47,659 bases of DNA from Capnocytophaga granulosa ATCC 51502 (GTDB taxonomy: Bacteria > Bacteroidota > Bacteroidia > Flavobacteriales > Flavobacteriaceae), in assembly GCF_000411115.1 (NCBI RefSeq), contig NZ_KE150258.1, positions 1-47,659 of the forward strand, given 5' to 3'. This document shows positions 8,565-16,411 of this stretch, in pieces (position 1 is the stretch's first letter; every line of letters begins with the position of its first letter). Position numbers and translations under genes: made by a program. Below the pieces are notes generated by a model, which did no database searches, was not told the DNA's origin, and saw only the letters and a program-made list of their open reading frames with translations.

Positions 8565-9461
8565 CTAGCTAAATTTTTCAAATCCTTTGCCATATACTGC
8601 CTCTACATTGGTACGAGTTACAAAGGCTTCTGGATCTATGCTATTGACTAAGCGGAAAATAGTGGTACCCTCTCCACGGCGTGCAAAGACGATAATGACC
8701 TTCTGGGGGTTCTTAGTGTACCAGCCCACACCATCCACTACGGTACAACCGCGCTTGAGTTCGGTGTTGATATGGGTAGCAATCTCTTCATATTTCTTGG
8801 AGAGTATGGTAACCTGTATGGCTCGCTTGGCGCCATTCATCACCACATCCACTGTCTGATACATAATAGGCAAAAGGATAATCCCTAAGACCATTTTCTC
8901 TATAGTGTAGCCCTTAAGTACGAATATAGAGGACGTTACAACAAGTAAATCCACCACCAAGAGAATACGAGAGATGCGTATCTTGAAATATTTGGTTACT
9001 AAAAAGCCAATAATATCTACCCCACCGGTACTTCCATTGACTGAATAGACCATTCCTAAACCTGTTCCCATCAAAATACCTCCCAAGACTATGGAGATAA
9101 AAGTATCATGTATCAGCGGATTCGCCGTAAAGTATGGGGTCAGGTAGGTCTCCCCTATCTTCACCCCTAAGGTAAGCAAGCCTGCTCCTATGACTGTATT
9201 GATCACAAAAGTCTTGCCTAAAAAACGGAAGGCAAGTACTAAGAGCGTCAAATTTACCACTAATATAGTAGTAGAAGCATCTATGCCTGTAGCATATTTG
9301 ATCAAAAGAGCTGCTCCTGCCAAGCCTCCTGTTACTACTTTATTAGGCATGATAAAACCTGTAAGCCCAATGGAATAGATAACAATGGCAAATGCCATGT
9401 AGAGATAATCTTTGATATAGAAAGATTTCAAATACTCAATGGTATTGTTCTTTTTGTCCAT
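8565..9461 (-). CDS. YitT family membrane protein (DUF161 and DUF2179)
   Basis: This 298-residue protein has the YitT architecture: five or six hydrophobic segments in residues 15-200 (including IYSIGLTGFIMPNKVVTGG and NGSTGGVDIIGFLVTKYF) and a soluble C-terminal DUF2179 domain (about 215-295, ending TNVEAVYGKGF). The biochemical role of the family is not established; membrane transport is often suggested. ATG 9461 is supported by the TANNTTTG box 24 nt upstream on the minus strand. It is the first gene of a minus-strand run with the toxin-antitoxin pair and the glycosyltransferase, though a 49-nt gap makes co-transcription uncertain. Confidence 0.88.
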   Translation of the reverse strand: MDKKNNTIEYLKSFYIKDYLYMAFAIVIYSIGLTGFIMPNKVVTGGLAGAALLIKYATGIDASTTILVVNLTLLVLAFRFLGKTFVINTVIGAGLLTLGVKIGETYLTPYFTANPLIHDTFISIVLGGILMGTGLGMVYSVNGSTGGVDIIGFLVTKYFKIRISRILLVVDLLVVTSSIFVLKGYTIEKMVLGIILLPIMYQTVDVVMNGAKRAIQVTILSKKYEEIATHINTELKRGCTVVDGVGWYTKNPQKVIIVFARRGEGTTIFRLVNSIDPEAFVTRTNVEAVYGKGFEKFS

Positions 9462-9484
9462 ATATTATTGCTTTTTTTGCGGTA

Positions 9485-9492
9485 CAAAAGTA
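9485..9492 (-). promoter_or_regulatory. Bacteroidota -7 box for the YitT gene
   Basis: TACTTTTG on the minus strand, 24 nt before the start codon. No convincing -33 TTG was seen. Confidence 0.55.
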
Positions 9493-9562
9493 CGATTTTT
9501 TTTATGGTAAAAAAAGGTTTTCCTATAAATTTTAATCTATCGGAAATTTAGGAAATAATTCG

Positions 9563-9570
9563 TATTTTTG
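9563..9570 (+). promoter_or_regulatory. Bacteroidota -7 box for purK
   Basis: TATTTTTG fits TANNTTTG. It predicts a leader of about 130 nt that contains the heptad array 9628-9704. No other start codon in frame suits PurK. Confidence 0.5.
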
Positions 9571-9627
9571 CGCTATCTAATTAGCTAATGCACCCATGTA
9601 TCAATGCGCCATTTTGTCAATGTGCTC

Positions 9628-9704
9628 ATTGACCAATTGACTCATCTGCTAATCAGTTAATCAACTCATTAACAATTAATAATTAACCATTAACAATTAA
9701 AAAA
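9628..9704. repeat. Heptad array abutting the purK start codon
   Basis: Eleven 7-nt steps ending TAACAAT, TAATAAT, TAACCAT, TAACAAT, TAAAAAA. The next base begins the GTG start codon of purK. The earlier units (ATTGACC, AATTGAC and so on) are more degenerate but in the same phase. Confidence 0.75.
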
Positions 9705-10862
9705 GTGTCCTATTTTTCTACTAATTTTACTTTAGGGATACTCGGAGGGGGGCAACTAGGAAAGATGCTCCTTAGTGAAACCCTCAAATACGATATCCGC
9801 ACCATCGTGCTCGATCCTAGCGCAGAAGCCCCTGCTCGCTTCGGCTGTCATGCTTTCTTTCAGGGCGACCTGATGGATTATGACACGGTATACCAGTTCG
9901 GCAAGCAGGCCGATTTGCTTACCTTTGAAATAGAAAATGTCAATGTAGATGCCCTTGAACGCCTAGAACAAGAGGGGGTCAAGGTGTATCCTACCCCTGC
10001 AAGCCTTAGAATCATTCAGGACAAGGGCGCCCAAAAGGCTTTCTACAAGGCACATAAGATTCCTACGGCTCCCTTTGAGGCTTTCGACTCCCCTACTCTC
10101 TTGGCCGCTGCGGTTGCTGAAGGCCGATGGACATACCCCTTTGTGTGGAAGAGCACCCGCTTTGGCTATGATGGCAACGGAGTGAAGATTGTACGCAATC
10201 TTCAAGACCTCCATGCACTCCCCGAAGGGCCTTGTATAGCTGAGCAGTGTGCCGAAATAAACAAGGAACTTGCGGTGATTGTTGCCCGCAGTCCCAAAGG
10301 GGAAGTGGTCACCTACCCCGTGGTAGAAATGGAGTTTCACCCTGAGGCCAACCAAGTGGAGTATGTGCTTTGCCCTGCTCGTATTGCTGAGACTATCAGC
10401 AGCCAAGCCAGAAAAATCGCTCTACAAGTTGCCGAAGCCTTTGGCAGTATTGGCCTATTAGCTGTAGAACTCTTCCTTACTAAAGGGGGAGAGATATGGG
10501 TCAATGAGGTAGCTCCACGCCCACATAACTCTGGCCACTACTCCATTGAGGCAAGCTATACCTCTCAGTTTGAGCAGCACCTAAGAGCTATTTTAGATTT
10601 GCCTTTGGGCAGCACCGAAAGCAAAGTCGCTGGCGTCATGGTCAATCTCGTCGGAGCCGAAGGCTATGCAGGCAATGTGATCTATGAGCATATAGAGGAC
10701 GTACTCTCCCTCCCTGGCGTTACCCCTCATATCTACGGCAAACGACAAACGCGTCCTTTCCGCAAAATGGGACATATCACCATCACCCACCGCGATATAG
10801 AACAAGCCCGCTTACTGGCTCAGAGGGTAAAAGAAACTATTAAGGTCATCAGCCGTCAGTAG
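9705..10862 (+). CDS. purK: N5-carboxyaminoimidazole ribonucleotide synthase
   Basis: PurK uses ATP and bicarbonate to convert AIR to N5-CAIR in purine biosynthesis. The 385-residue protein has the ATP-grasp layout: an N-terminal Rossmann-like lid (LGILGGGQLGKML), the central nucleotide-binding part (FVWKSTRFGYDGNGVK) and the metal-binding C-terminal part (ELFLTKGGEIWVNEVAPRPHNSGH). Length is normal for the family. The start is GTG 9705, directly after a heptad array; no ATG is available nearby in frame. Bicarbonate use fits a capnophilic lifestyle, though PurK is widespread. purE is not in the window. The TAG stop is followed at once by a heptad-built hairpin. Confidence 0.95.
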   Translation: MSYFSTNFTLGILGGGQLGKMLLSETLKYDIRTIVLDPSAEAPARFGCHAFFQGDLMDYDTVYQFGKQADLLTFEIENVNVDALERLEQEGVKVYPTPASLRIIQDKGAQKAFYKAHKIPTAPFEAFDSPTLLAAAVAEGRWTYPFVWKSTRFGYDGNGVKIVRNLQDLHALPEGPCIAEQCAEINKELAVIVARSPKGEVVTYPVVEMEFHPEANQVEYVLCPARIAETISSQARKIALQVAEAFGSIGLLAVELFLTKGGEIWVNEVAPRPHNSGHYSIEASYTSQFEQHLRAILDLPLGSTESKVAGVMVNLVGAEGYAGNVIYEHIEDVLSLPGVTPHIYGKRQTRPFRKMGHITITHRDIEQARLLAQRVKETIKVISRQ

Positions 10863-10867
10863 GCATT

Positions 10868-10927
10868 GGTCAGTGGTTAGTGGTTAGTGGTTAGTGGTTA
10901 GTCTATTGCGACTAACCACTAACCACT
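10868..10927. repeat. Heptad array after purK, with inverted half
   Basis: Units GGTCAGT then four GGTTAGT, an 8-nt spacer, then inverted ACTAACC units. It begins 5 nt after the purK stop codon. Confidence 0.9.
10886..10927 (+). terminator. Terminator-like hairpin built from heptads, after purK
   Basis: AGTGGTTAGTGGTTAGT (10886-10902) pairs perfectly with 10911-10927, a 17-bp stem with an 8-nt loop. A run of T lies about 20 nt further on (10945-10953), so this is terminator-like and not a textbook rho-independent site. Confidence 0.6.
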
Positions 10928-11011
10928 GTTAAATACTTAACACCATTTTTTTATTGTATAAATTCTTACTTCTCAACAGCCTTTTCCTTGACTTCCCTGT
11001 CCTAAATGTTG

Positions 11012-11019
11012 TAATTTTG
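11012..11019 (+). promoter_or_regulatory. Bacteroidota -7 box before the terminase gene
   Basis: TAATTTTG, with a TTG 24 nt upstream (10988-10990). It lies about 50 nt before ATG 11069. Confidence 0.5.
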
Positions 11020-11036
11020 CAGCGTTTTAGTGGTTG

Positions 11037-11068
11037 TTAATCATTAATCATTATTGGCATTAATCATT
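11037..11068. repeat. Heptad array abutting the terminase start codon
   Basis: TTAATCA, TTAATCA, TTATTGG, CATTAAT, then CATT and the ATG at 11069. The same words recur in the array downstream of the gene (13110-13207). Confidence 0.75.
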
Positions 11069-12928
11069 ATGGATGAGGCTTTAGAAATTCTTTGGACATA
11101 TGCTCGTCGTGAGCCTTTGGATAGCAATGGAGAGACGGTTGTCCCTACCGTTAATAACAGTATTGCCGCTATCCGTATCATTATGCGTTTAGAAGGATGG
11201 GCAATGGGAAGTGAAAAGCGAAAAGTAAAGCCAAGCGAAAACTTGGAGCTTGGGTATGTGGGTGAAAAGCGGGCAACGCCTGCTTATGCAACGTCTGATA
11301 AGCCAGCACACGGTTGTATAGGCAAAGTCAGCAAAAATGAAGTAGGTAAGCCTTTCACCCAACCCAATATAGACGATGATGACAACGAGGGCGAATTGCC
11401 ATTTACCCCTACACCTGCTCAACACCAATATCCCCAACCCAATACAGCTCACAACAATTACCCCTCCCAAGCCTGCGCCTGCTTAGTAGCTCCCTCGCCT
11501 TCGGAGAGAGGGTTGGGGGAGAGGAACCTCCTTTCCTTCACCCGCCATACACTCCCTTCTTTTGCTCCCGCGCCTTTCCATATCGCTTATTACGAGGTGC
11601 TAACCCGCTTTGCTATGGGAGAAATCAAAAAGCTCATGATCACCATGCCACCTCAACATGGCAAGAGCGAGGGTGCGACCCGCCGCTTACCTGCTTTCGT
11701 TTTAGGACAAGACCCTGACAAGCGCATTGCTATTGTCTCTTACAATGCTATCAAAGCGCGTAAATTTAATAGGGAATTGCAACGTATCATGGACGATGAC
11801 CGCTACTATGAGCTGTTTCCACAAACGCTCCTCGCGGGTCAGGCAAGCTACCAAGAACAAGGCCGACGTAGTCGCAACTACGCCCGCAACTCCGATGAGT
11901 GCGAAATTGTAGGCTACCAAGGCAGCTTTAAAACGATAGGTGTAGGAGGTTCCCTAACTGGTGAACCTGTGGATATGTTGATTATGGACGACTTGTACAA
12001 AGATGCTTCCTCAGCTTGGTCGCCAGTCATCAGACAGAACGTGGCCGACTGGTACGATACAGTAGCCTCTACACGTTTGCACAACGATAGCCAACAGCTG
12101 TTGGTCTTTACTCGTTGGCACATGGAAGATTTAGCAGGACGCTTGCTCGAACAAGAGGGTATATATGACCCCATAGAAAACCCGCAAGGTTGGCTACTCG
12201 TTAGTTTCCCTGCCATACAGAACAGGCCACCGAGCGAGCAAGACCCTAGAGCAGAAGGAGAACCCCTATGGCCTGAAAGACATAGTTTGGAAAAACTCTT
12301 AGAGATAAAAGGTCGCTCCCCAACTGTCTTTGAAAGTTTGTACCAACAGAATCCACAGCCTTCCCAAGGATTGATGTACGAAGAGTTCAGCTGTTATACC
12401 GACTTGCCTTCTCGTTCCTACTCCGTAGCATATATAGATGCGGCCGATAGTGGGGCGGATTATCTATGCGCTTTGTTCTACAAAGAGGCGGAGGACGGCA
12501 ACTATATTACAGATGTACTCTACACCAAAGACCCTATGGAGGTTACCGAAACAACCCTAACTTATATGTTGCAGCAACACCAAGTGGAGCGCTGCCATAT
12601 CGAAAGCAACAACGGCGGAAATTTGTTTGTCAGCAACCTGCAACAACGTTCGTGGGATATGGGCAACCGACTGACGCGCTTTAATCCGTTTCACCAGAAT
12701 CAGAACAAAACAGCAAGGATTTTTGCCGCATCAGCCTCTGTACAGAAGCTCATCAAGATGCCTCTGGATTGGAAAAAGCGCTTCCCGAAGTTTGCCCGTG
12801 ACCTGACGGGTTACCTCCGTGTGGGTACCAACGCCCATGACGATGCCCCTGACGCGCTCACTGGCTCCATAGAGTGTCGCCAGCCCCCCAAGAGGGTCAG
12901 CGTCGCGGAGATGTTTGGACTTCGGTAG
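11069..12928 (+). CDS. terL: Orphan phage-type terminase large subunit with repeat-derived insert
   Basis: TerL packages phage DNA with an ATPase motor and an RNase H-like nuclease. In this 619-residue protein both parts look intact: Walker A-like MPPQHGKS (193-200), Walker B LIMDD (Asp307, Asp308), and nuclease acidic residues Asp457 (YIDAADSG), Glu512 (HIESNNGG) and Asp592/Asp595 (DDAPDALTG). Residues 1-47 form a separate helical segment. Residues about 48-160 are low-complexity, derive partly from intergenic repeats, and interrupt the usual continuity. ATG 11069 is preferred over TTG 11054, which lies in the heptad array. The stop TAG is the first triplet of another heptad array. No portal, capsid, integrase or other phage gene is nearby, so this is a phage remnant or a domesticated gene. 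Confidence 0.85.
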   Translation: MDEALEILWTYARREPLDSNGETVVPTVNNSIAAIRIIMRLEGWAMGSEKRKVKPSENLELGYVGEKRATPAYATSDKPAHGCIGKVSKNEVGKPFTQPNIDDDDNEGELPFTPTPAQHQYPQPNTAHNNYPSQACACLVAPSPSERGLGERNLLSFTRHTLPSFAPAPFHIAYYEVLTRFAMGEIKKLMITMPPQHGKSEGATRRLPAFVLGQDPDKRIAIVSYNAIKARKFNRELQRIMDDDRYYELFPQTLLAGQASYQEQGRRSRNYARNSDECEIVGYQGSFKTIGVGGSLTGEPVDMLIMDDLYKDASSAWSPVIRQNVADWYDTVASTRLHNDSQQLLVFTRWHMEDLAGRLLEQEGIYDPIENPQGWLLVSFPAIQNRPPSEQDPRAEGEPLWPERHSLEKLLEIKGRSPTVFESLYQQNPQPSQGLMYEEFSCYTDLPSRSYSVAYIDAADSGADYLCALFYKEAEDGNYITDVLYTKDPMEVTETTLTYMLQQHQVERCHIESNNGGNLFVSNLQQRSWDMGNRLTRFNPFHQNQNKTARIFAASASVQKLIKMPLDWKKRFPKFARDLTGYLRVGTNAHDDAPDALTGSIECRQPPKRVSVAEMFGLR

Positions 12929-12995
12929 TGACTAATGACCAATGACTAACGACTAACGACAAGTGACTAGTGACTAATCCTATAGCACTAGCCAC
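12926..12995. repeat. Heptad array starting with the terminase stop codon
   Basis: Ten units in phase: TAGTGAC, TAATGAC, CAATGAC, TAACGAC (twice), AAGTGAC, TAGTGAC, then degenerating. The first three bases are the TerL stop codon. Confidence 0.85.
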
Positions 12996-13052
12996 TCGTT
13001 CCCTCTTCGGAGGTTAGGGGGATTAGTCACTCGTCAAATGCTCTTTGCTTTC

Positions 13053-13121
13053 TAAGACGCAATAAATTGCGTCTTAACGAATTGGACAAAACAATCATTT
13101 TCTACCACTATTGCCATTAAT
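13053..13121. repeat. MITE-like palindromic element, copy C (partial)
   Basis: It matches the right two thirds of copy B (31782-31849) and lacks a clear left terminus. It contains a perfect palindrome, AAGACGCAAT-AA-ATTGCGTCTT (13054-13075). The right end merges into a heptad array. Confidence 0.75.
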
Positions 13122-13207
13122 CATTGCTGGCATTAATCATTATTGGCATTGACCATTAATCATTGCTGGCATTAATAATTAATCATTAATCATTGGTCAT
13201 TAATCAT
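13110..13207. repeat. Heptad array upstream of the Dcu gene
   Basis: Fourteen 7-nt steps with words ATTGCCA, TTAATCA, TTGCTGG, CATTAAT, TAATCAT and TGGTCAT. It ends just before the promoter box at 13216. Confidence 0.8.
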
Positions 13208-13215
13208 TAAATTCG

Positions 13216-13223
13216 TATCTTTG
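13216..13223 (+). promoter_or_regulatory. Bacteroidota -7 box for the Dcu gene
   Basis: TATCTTTG, 31 nt before ATG 13255. Confidence 0.55.
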
Positions 13224-13254
13224 TCGCTCATAAGAACCACCTTAATTTATTGCT

Positions 13255-14580
13255 ATGATTTACATGGAACTATTGGTTGTCCTTGCCGCTATATTCATTG
13301 GTGCAAGAGTCGGAGGTATCGGCTTGGGTATCTTTGGTATGATGGGATTGGGCGTCTTGGTCTTTGGTTTTGGCCTTAAGCCTGGTAACCCGCCTATCGA
13401 TGTGATGCTGATAATCGTGGCTGTGATCACCGCCGCGGCTACCTTGCAAGCAGCAGGGGGGCTGGATTACTTGGTCAAAGTGGCCGAGAAAATCCTGCGT
13501 AGAAACCCTGCTATGATTACCTTCTTGGCGCCTGTGGTATGCTATTTCTTTACTTTGTTCTCTGGAACAGGACATATTGCTTACTCACTGCTTCCGATTA
13601 TCTCGGAGATTGCCACCGATAGCAAGGTGCGCCCTGAGCGTCCCCTCTCTATCTCGGTGATCGCCTCCCAACAGGCCATTACTGCCAGCCCTATCTCGGC
13701 CGCTACTGCTGCCTTGCTCTCAGCTGAACTTTTGGGAGATAGGGGCATCACCTTGGGCAATATACTTATGGTGTGTATTCCTGCCACTCTTATCGGGGTG
13801 ATTGCAGGGGCTATTGCGGTGAATTTCGTGGGGGTTCCTTTGGAAAAAGACCCTGAGTACCTGCGTCGTATACAGGAGGGTATCCTCAGCCAAGACAAGA
13901 GTGAAAAAGCAGTCCCTAGTCCAGAGGAGCAGAAACGTGCTAAGACCTCTGTGATTATCTTCCTCTTAGGGGTATTCTCTATTGTTCTTTTCGGTTCTGT
14001 AGAGGCTCTACGACCTACATTCACCATTGACGGAAAAGCGGTACAACTGGGTATGACACAGACCATTGAGATTGTGATGATGTCCACCGCTGGCCTTATG
14101 CTGATCCTCTCCAAAGCGGATATCAACAAGGCTGTCAAGGGCTCCGTTTTTATTGCAGGTATGCAAGCGGTAATTGCCATTTTCGGGATTGCTTGGATGG
14201 GTGACACCTATTTCAATGGCAATATTGAGTTTTTCAAAGACCATATAGCCGAGATTGTCAACCAGTATCCTTTCCTTTTCGCCGTGGCGCTCTTTGTCAT
14301 GTCTATTTTCCTTTTCAGCCAAGCGGCTACCGTACGTACGCTCTACCCCTTGGGATTAGGATTGGGGATCTCTCCCCTTGCCATGGTAGCTATGTTCCCC
14401 GCTGTCAATGGGTATTTCTTTATTCCGAACTATCCAACCGTAGTGGCAGCGATCAACTTTGACCGTACAGGTACCACTCACATTGGCAAGTATGTGCTCA
14501 ACCACTCCTTCCAGCTCCCTGGCTTTGTGGCGACCATAGTGGCGATCGCTGTAGGATATACAATCATTGCCTTTATGTAA
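13255..14580 (+). CDS. dcuA: Anaerobic C4-dicarboxylate carrier, DcuA/DcuB family
   Basis: This 441-residue inner-membrane protein belongs to the Dcu family, which exchanges fumarate, malate or aspartate for succinate. It has about 10-12 hydrophobic segments and the family motifs GARVGGIGLG, LQAAGGLDYLVKVAEKILRR, SGTGHIAYSLLPI, SQQAITASPISAA, FSQAATVRTLYPLG and FDRTGTTHIGKYVLNHSF. The central SPISAA and SQAAT parts are closer to DcuA, and the GTGH part is closer to DcuB, so the symbol is approximate. The gene has its own promoter box and precedes sppA by 22 nt. A succinate exporter fits fermentative, CO2-fixing succinate production. A second ATG (13264) is possible. Confidence 0.92.
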   Translation: MIYMELLVVLAAIFIGARVGGIGLGIFGMMGLGVLVFGFGLKPGNPPIDVMLIIVAVITAAATLQAAGGLDYLVKVAEKILRRNPAMITFLAPVVCYFFTLFSGTGHIAYSLLPIISEIATDSKVRPERPLSISVIASQQAITASPISAATAALLSAELLGDRGITLGNILMVCIPATLIGVIAGAIAVNFVGVPLEKDPEYLRRIQEGILSQDKSEKAVPSPEEQKRAKTSVIIFLLGVFSIVLFGSVEALRPTFTIDGKAVQLGMTQTIEIVMMSTAGLMLILSKADINKAVKGSVFIAGMQAVIAIFGIAWMGDTYFNGNIEFFKDHIAEIVNQYPFLFAVALFVMSIFLFSQAATVRTLYPLGLGLGISPLAMVAMFPAVNGYFFIPNYPTVVAAINFDRTGTTHIGKYVLNHSFQLPGFVATIVAIAVGYTIIAFM

Positions 14581-14602
14581 CTGATTATCAAAACTATAAT
14601 AA

Positions 14603-16393
14603 ATGAAATTTTTTAAAACCGTTTTAGCTGTCATAGTAGGCTGCTTTACCAGCTTATTCCTCCTCTTACTGATTTTCATCGGTATGGCTTCTTTCTTTGC
14701 GCCCAAGGAGGACGCTCTTGAGATTAAGGACAACGCCATACTTTCCTTAGACTTTCAGCAGGAGGTATATGAGTATAGCAACCCTATACACATCAAGGAT
14801 TTCGACTATGACATCAGCCAGGATAATACCCTGACAGCGATTCTAAGGGCTATTGAATATGCCAAAACAGATAAGCAGATCAAGGGAATTGTTCTAGGAG
14901 GTACCCAAGGTATCAAGGGACGTGCCCACTTGCAGGATATTCGTGAGGCCGTAGAGGATTTCAAGACCTCCGGCAAGTTCGTCTATGCCTTTAGCGAAGG
15001 GGCAACCCAGTCGGATTATCTCTTGCAGAGTGTGGCCGATTCGCTCTTTGTGGGTACCCTCTCCGAACTCAATGTACAGGGACTTAGTGCTGAAGTACTC
15101 TATTACAAGGACTTACAAGAGAAAACAGGAATCCACATGGAAGTCTTCCGCCATGGTAAGTACAAAAGTGCCGTAGAGCCTTTCTTGGAAAACAGCATGA
15201 GTGAGGCCAACCGCGAACAGATAAAGGCTTACCTTAGCTCCTTGTGGGAAAACTATGCCCATGATGTGGCGCAAAGCCGTGGTTTCTCTGTGGCTGACCT
15301 CAACCAAATTGCCGATAGCCTTTGGGGGCGTACCCCTGAGCTGGCACTCTCTCATCACTTAGTGGATAAGATTGCTTTCCAAGATGAGTTTGAAAAAAGC
15401 CTATGCAAGGCCACTGGAGTCAAAAAAGTAAAGGATTTTGAATTAGTTCCTATAGAAAAATATACAAAGAAAGTAGCCGTTGAGTATAAAAAGAACTTAC
15501 TCAAAGAGCGAAAGAAAGCGCATATCGCAGTGATCTTCTGCAACGGAGAAATCGTATATGGCCCCTCCGAGGAGGCTACAGTAGGCAACGAGACTATTAT
15601 CCAGGCCTTACGCCAAGCACGCGATAAGGAGTCTGTGAAGGCCATTGTGCTACGTGTGAATTCCCCTGGGGGAAGTGGCCTAGCTTCTGAGCTGATACAT
15701 AGGGAGATAGAGCTTACCCAAAAGGTAAAACCTGTCTATACTTCTATGGGCAACTTGGCCGCTTCAGGCGGTTACTATATCGCTTGCAACTCCAAGCGTA
15801 TCTTTGCCGACAAGCAGACCATTACAGGTTCTATCGGGGTATTTGGTATATTGCCCAATTTCAAAGATTTGGCCGACAAATGGGGGATCAACAGCGAACA
15901 AGTACAGACACACCCCAATGCGCTTACCTATAGTTTGTTTGAGAAAACACCTGAGAAAACCCGCCAGGTATTCACCGAGGGAATTGAGCTATTTTATAAG
16001 AAATTTGTTCAACGGGTAGCTGACGGACGCCACATGAGCTGGGAGCAAGTGGATTCCATAGCTCAAGGACGTGTATGGACAGGCGCCGACGCGCTAAAAC
16101 TAGGCCTTGTAGATGAAATAGGCAACCTTAAGCAGACCATTGCCTATGCTGCCAAAGAAAACAACCTCACCGAGGGTAATTATGGCCTTTTGGCTTATCC
16201 TGTTGTAGAAATTGATTTCTCTAATTTCATGAAGAAGCGTTTCCGTGCCTCTACCCAAGCTGAACTTAGAGAGATGATAAGGCAAGAAATAGGTACCAAT
16301 GTGTATCAGGGAATGCAACAGCTTAAGAATGCTGTTCCCTCCTCTGGCACCTTCTTACAAGCGAGAATGCCCTATGATGTGTATATCAAATAA
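14603..16393 (+). CDS. sppA: Signal peptide peptidase SppA, 67K type
   Basis: SppA degrades cleaved signal peptides in the membrane. This 596-residue protein is the long, tandem-domain form: an N-terminal membrane anchor (about residues 7-32), a first S49 domain and a second S49 domain. The catalytic dyad is visible as Lys188 in HGKYKSAVEPF and Ser388 in NLAASGGYYIA. The motif VLRVNSPGGSGLASE and the GSIGVFG segment are also typical. It follows the Dcu gene by 22 nt and may be co-transcribed. The lack of a strong Shine-Dalgarno sequence is normal in this phylum. Confidence 0.95.
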   Translation: MKFFKTVLAVIVGCFTSLFLLLLIFIGMASFFAPKEDALEIKDNAILSLDFQQEVYEYSNPIHIKDFDYDISQDNTLTAILRAIEYAKTDKQIKGIVLGGTQGIKGRAHLQDIREAVEDFKTSGKFVYAFSEGATQSDYLLQSVADSLFVGTLSELNVQGLSAEVLYYKDLQEKTGIHMEVFRHGKYKSAVEPFLENSMSEANREQIKAYLSSLWENYAHDVAQSRGFSVADLNQIADSLWGRTPELALSHHLVDKIAFQDEFEKSLCKATGVKKVKDFELVPIEKYTKKVAVEYKKNLLKERKKAHIAVIFCNGEIVYGPSEEATVGNETIIQALRQARDKESVKAIVLRVNSPGGSGLASELIHREIELTQKVKPVYTSMGNLAASGGYYIACNSKRIFADKQTITGSIGVFGILPNFKDLADKWGINSEQVQTHPNALTYSLFEKTPEKTRQVFTEGIELFYKKFVQRVADGRHMSWEQVDSIAQGRVWTGADALKLGLVDEIGNLKQTIAYAAKENNLTEGNYGLLAYPVVEIDFSNFMKKRFRASTQAELREMIRQEIGTNVYQGMQQLKNAVPSSGTFLQARMPYDVYIK

Positions 16394-16411
16394 ATAGATA
16401 GTCTATAGAGA

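Larger units (their letters stand above)
12929..13254. other. Intergenic region, 326 bp, built of repeats
   Basis: In order it contains a heptad array, a GC-richer scrap (CCCTCTTCGGAGG near 13002), part of the MITE-like element, a 14-unit heptad array and the promoter of the Dcu gene. I see no gene. Confidence 0.8.

Noticed and set aside
11054..11068. TTG 11054 as the terminase start
   Set aside because: The five extra codons are encoded by a heptad array; ATG 11069 follows it directly.
10868..13207. Terminase and flanking repeats as a prophage
   Set aside because: No portal, capsid, tail, lysis or integrase gene and no attachment site are visible; only TerL is present.
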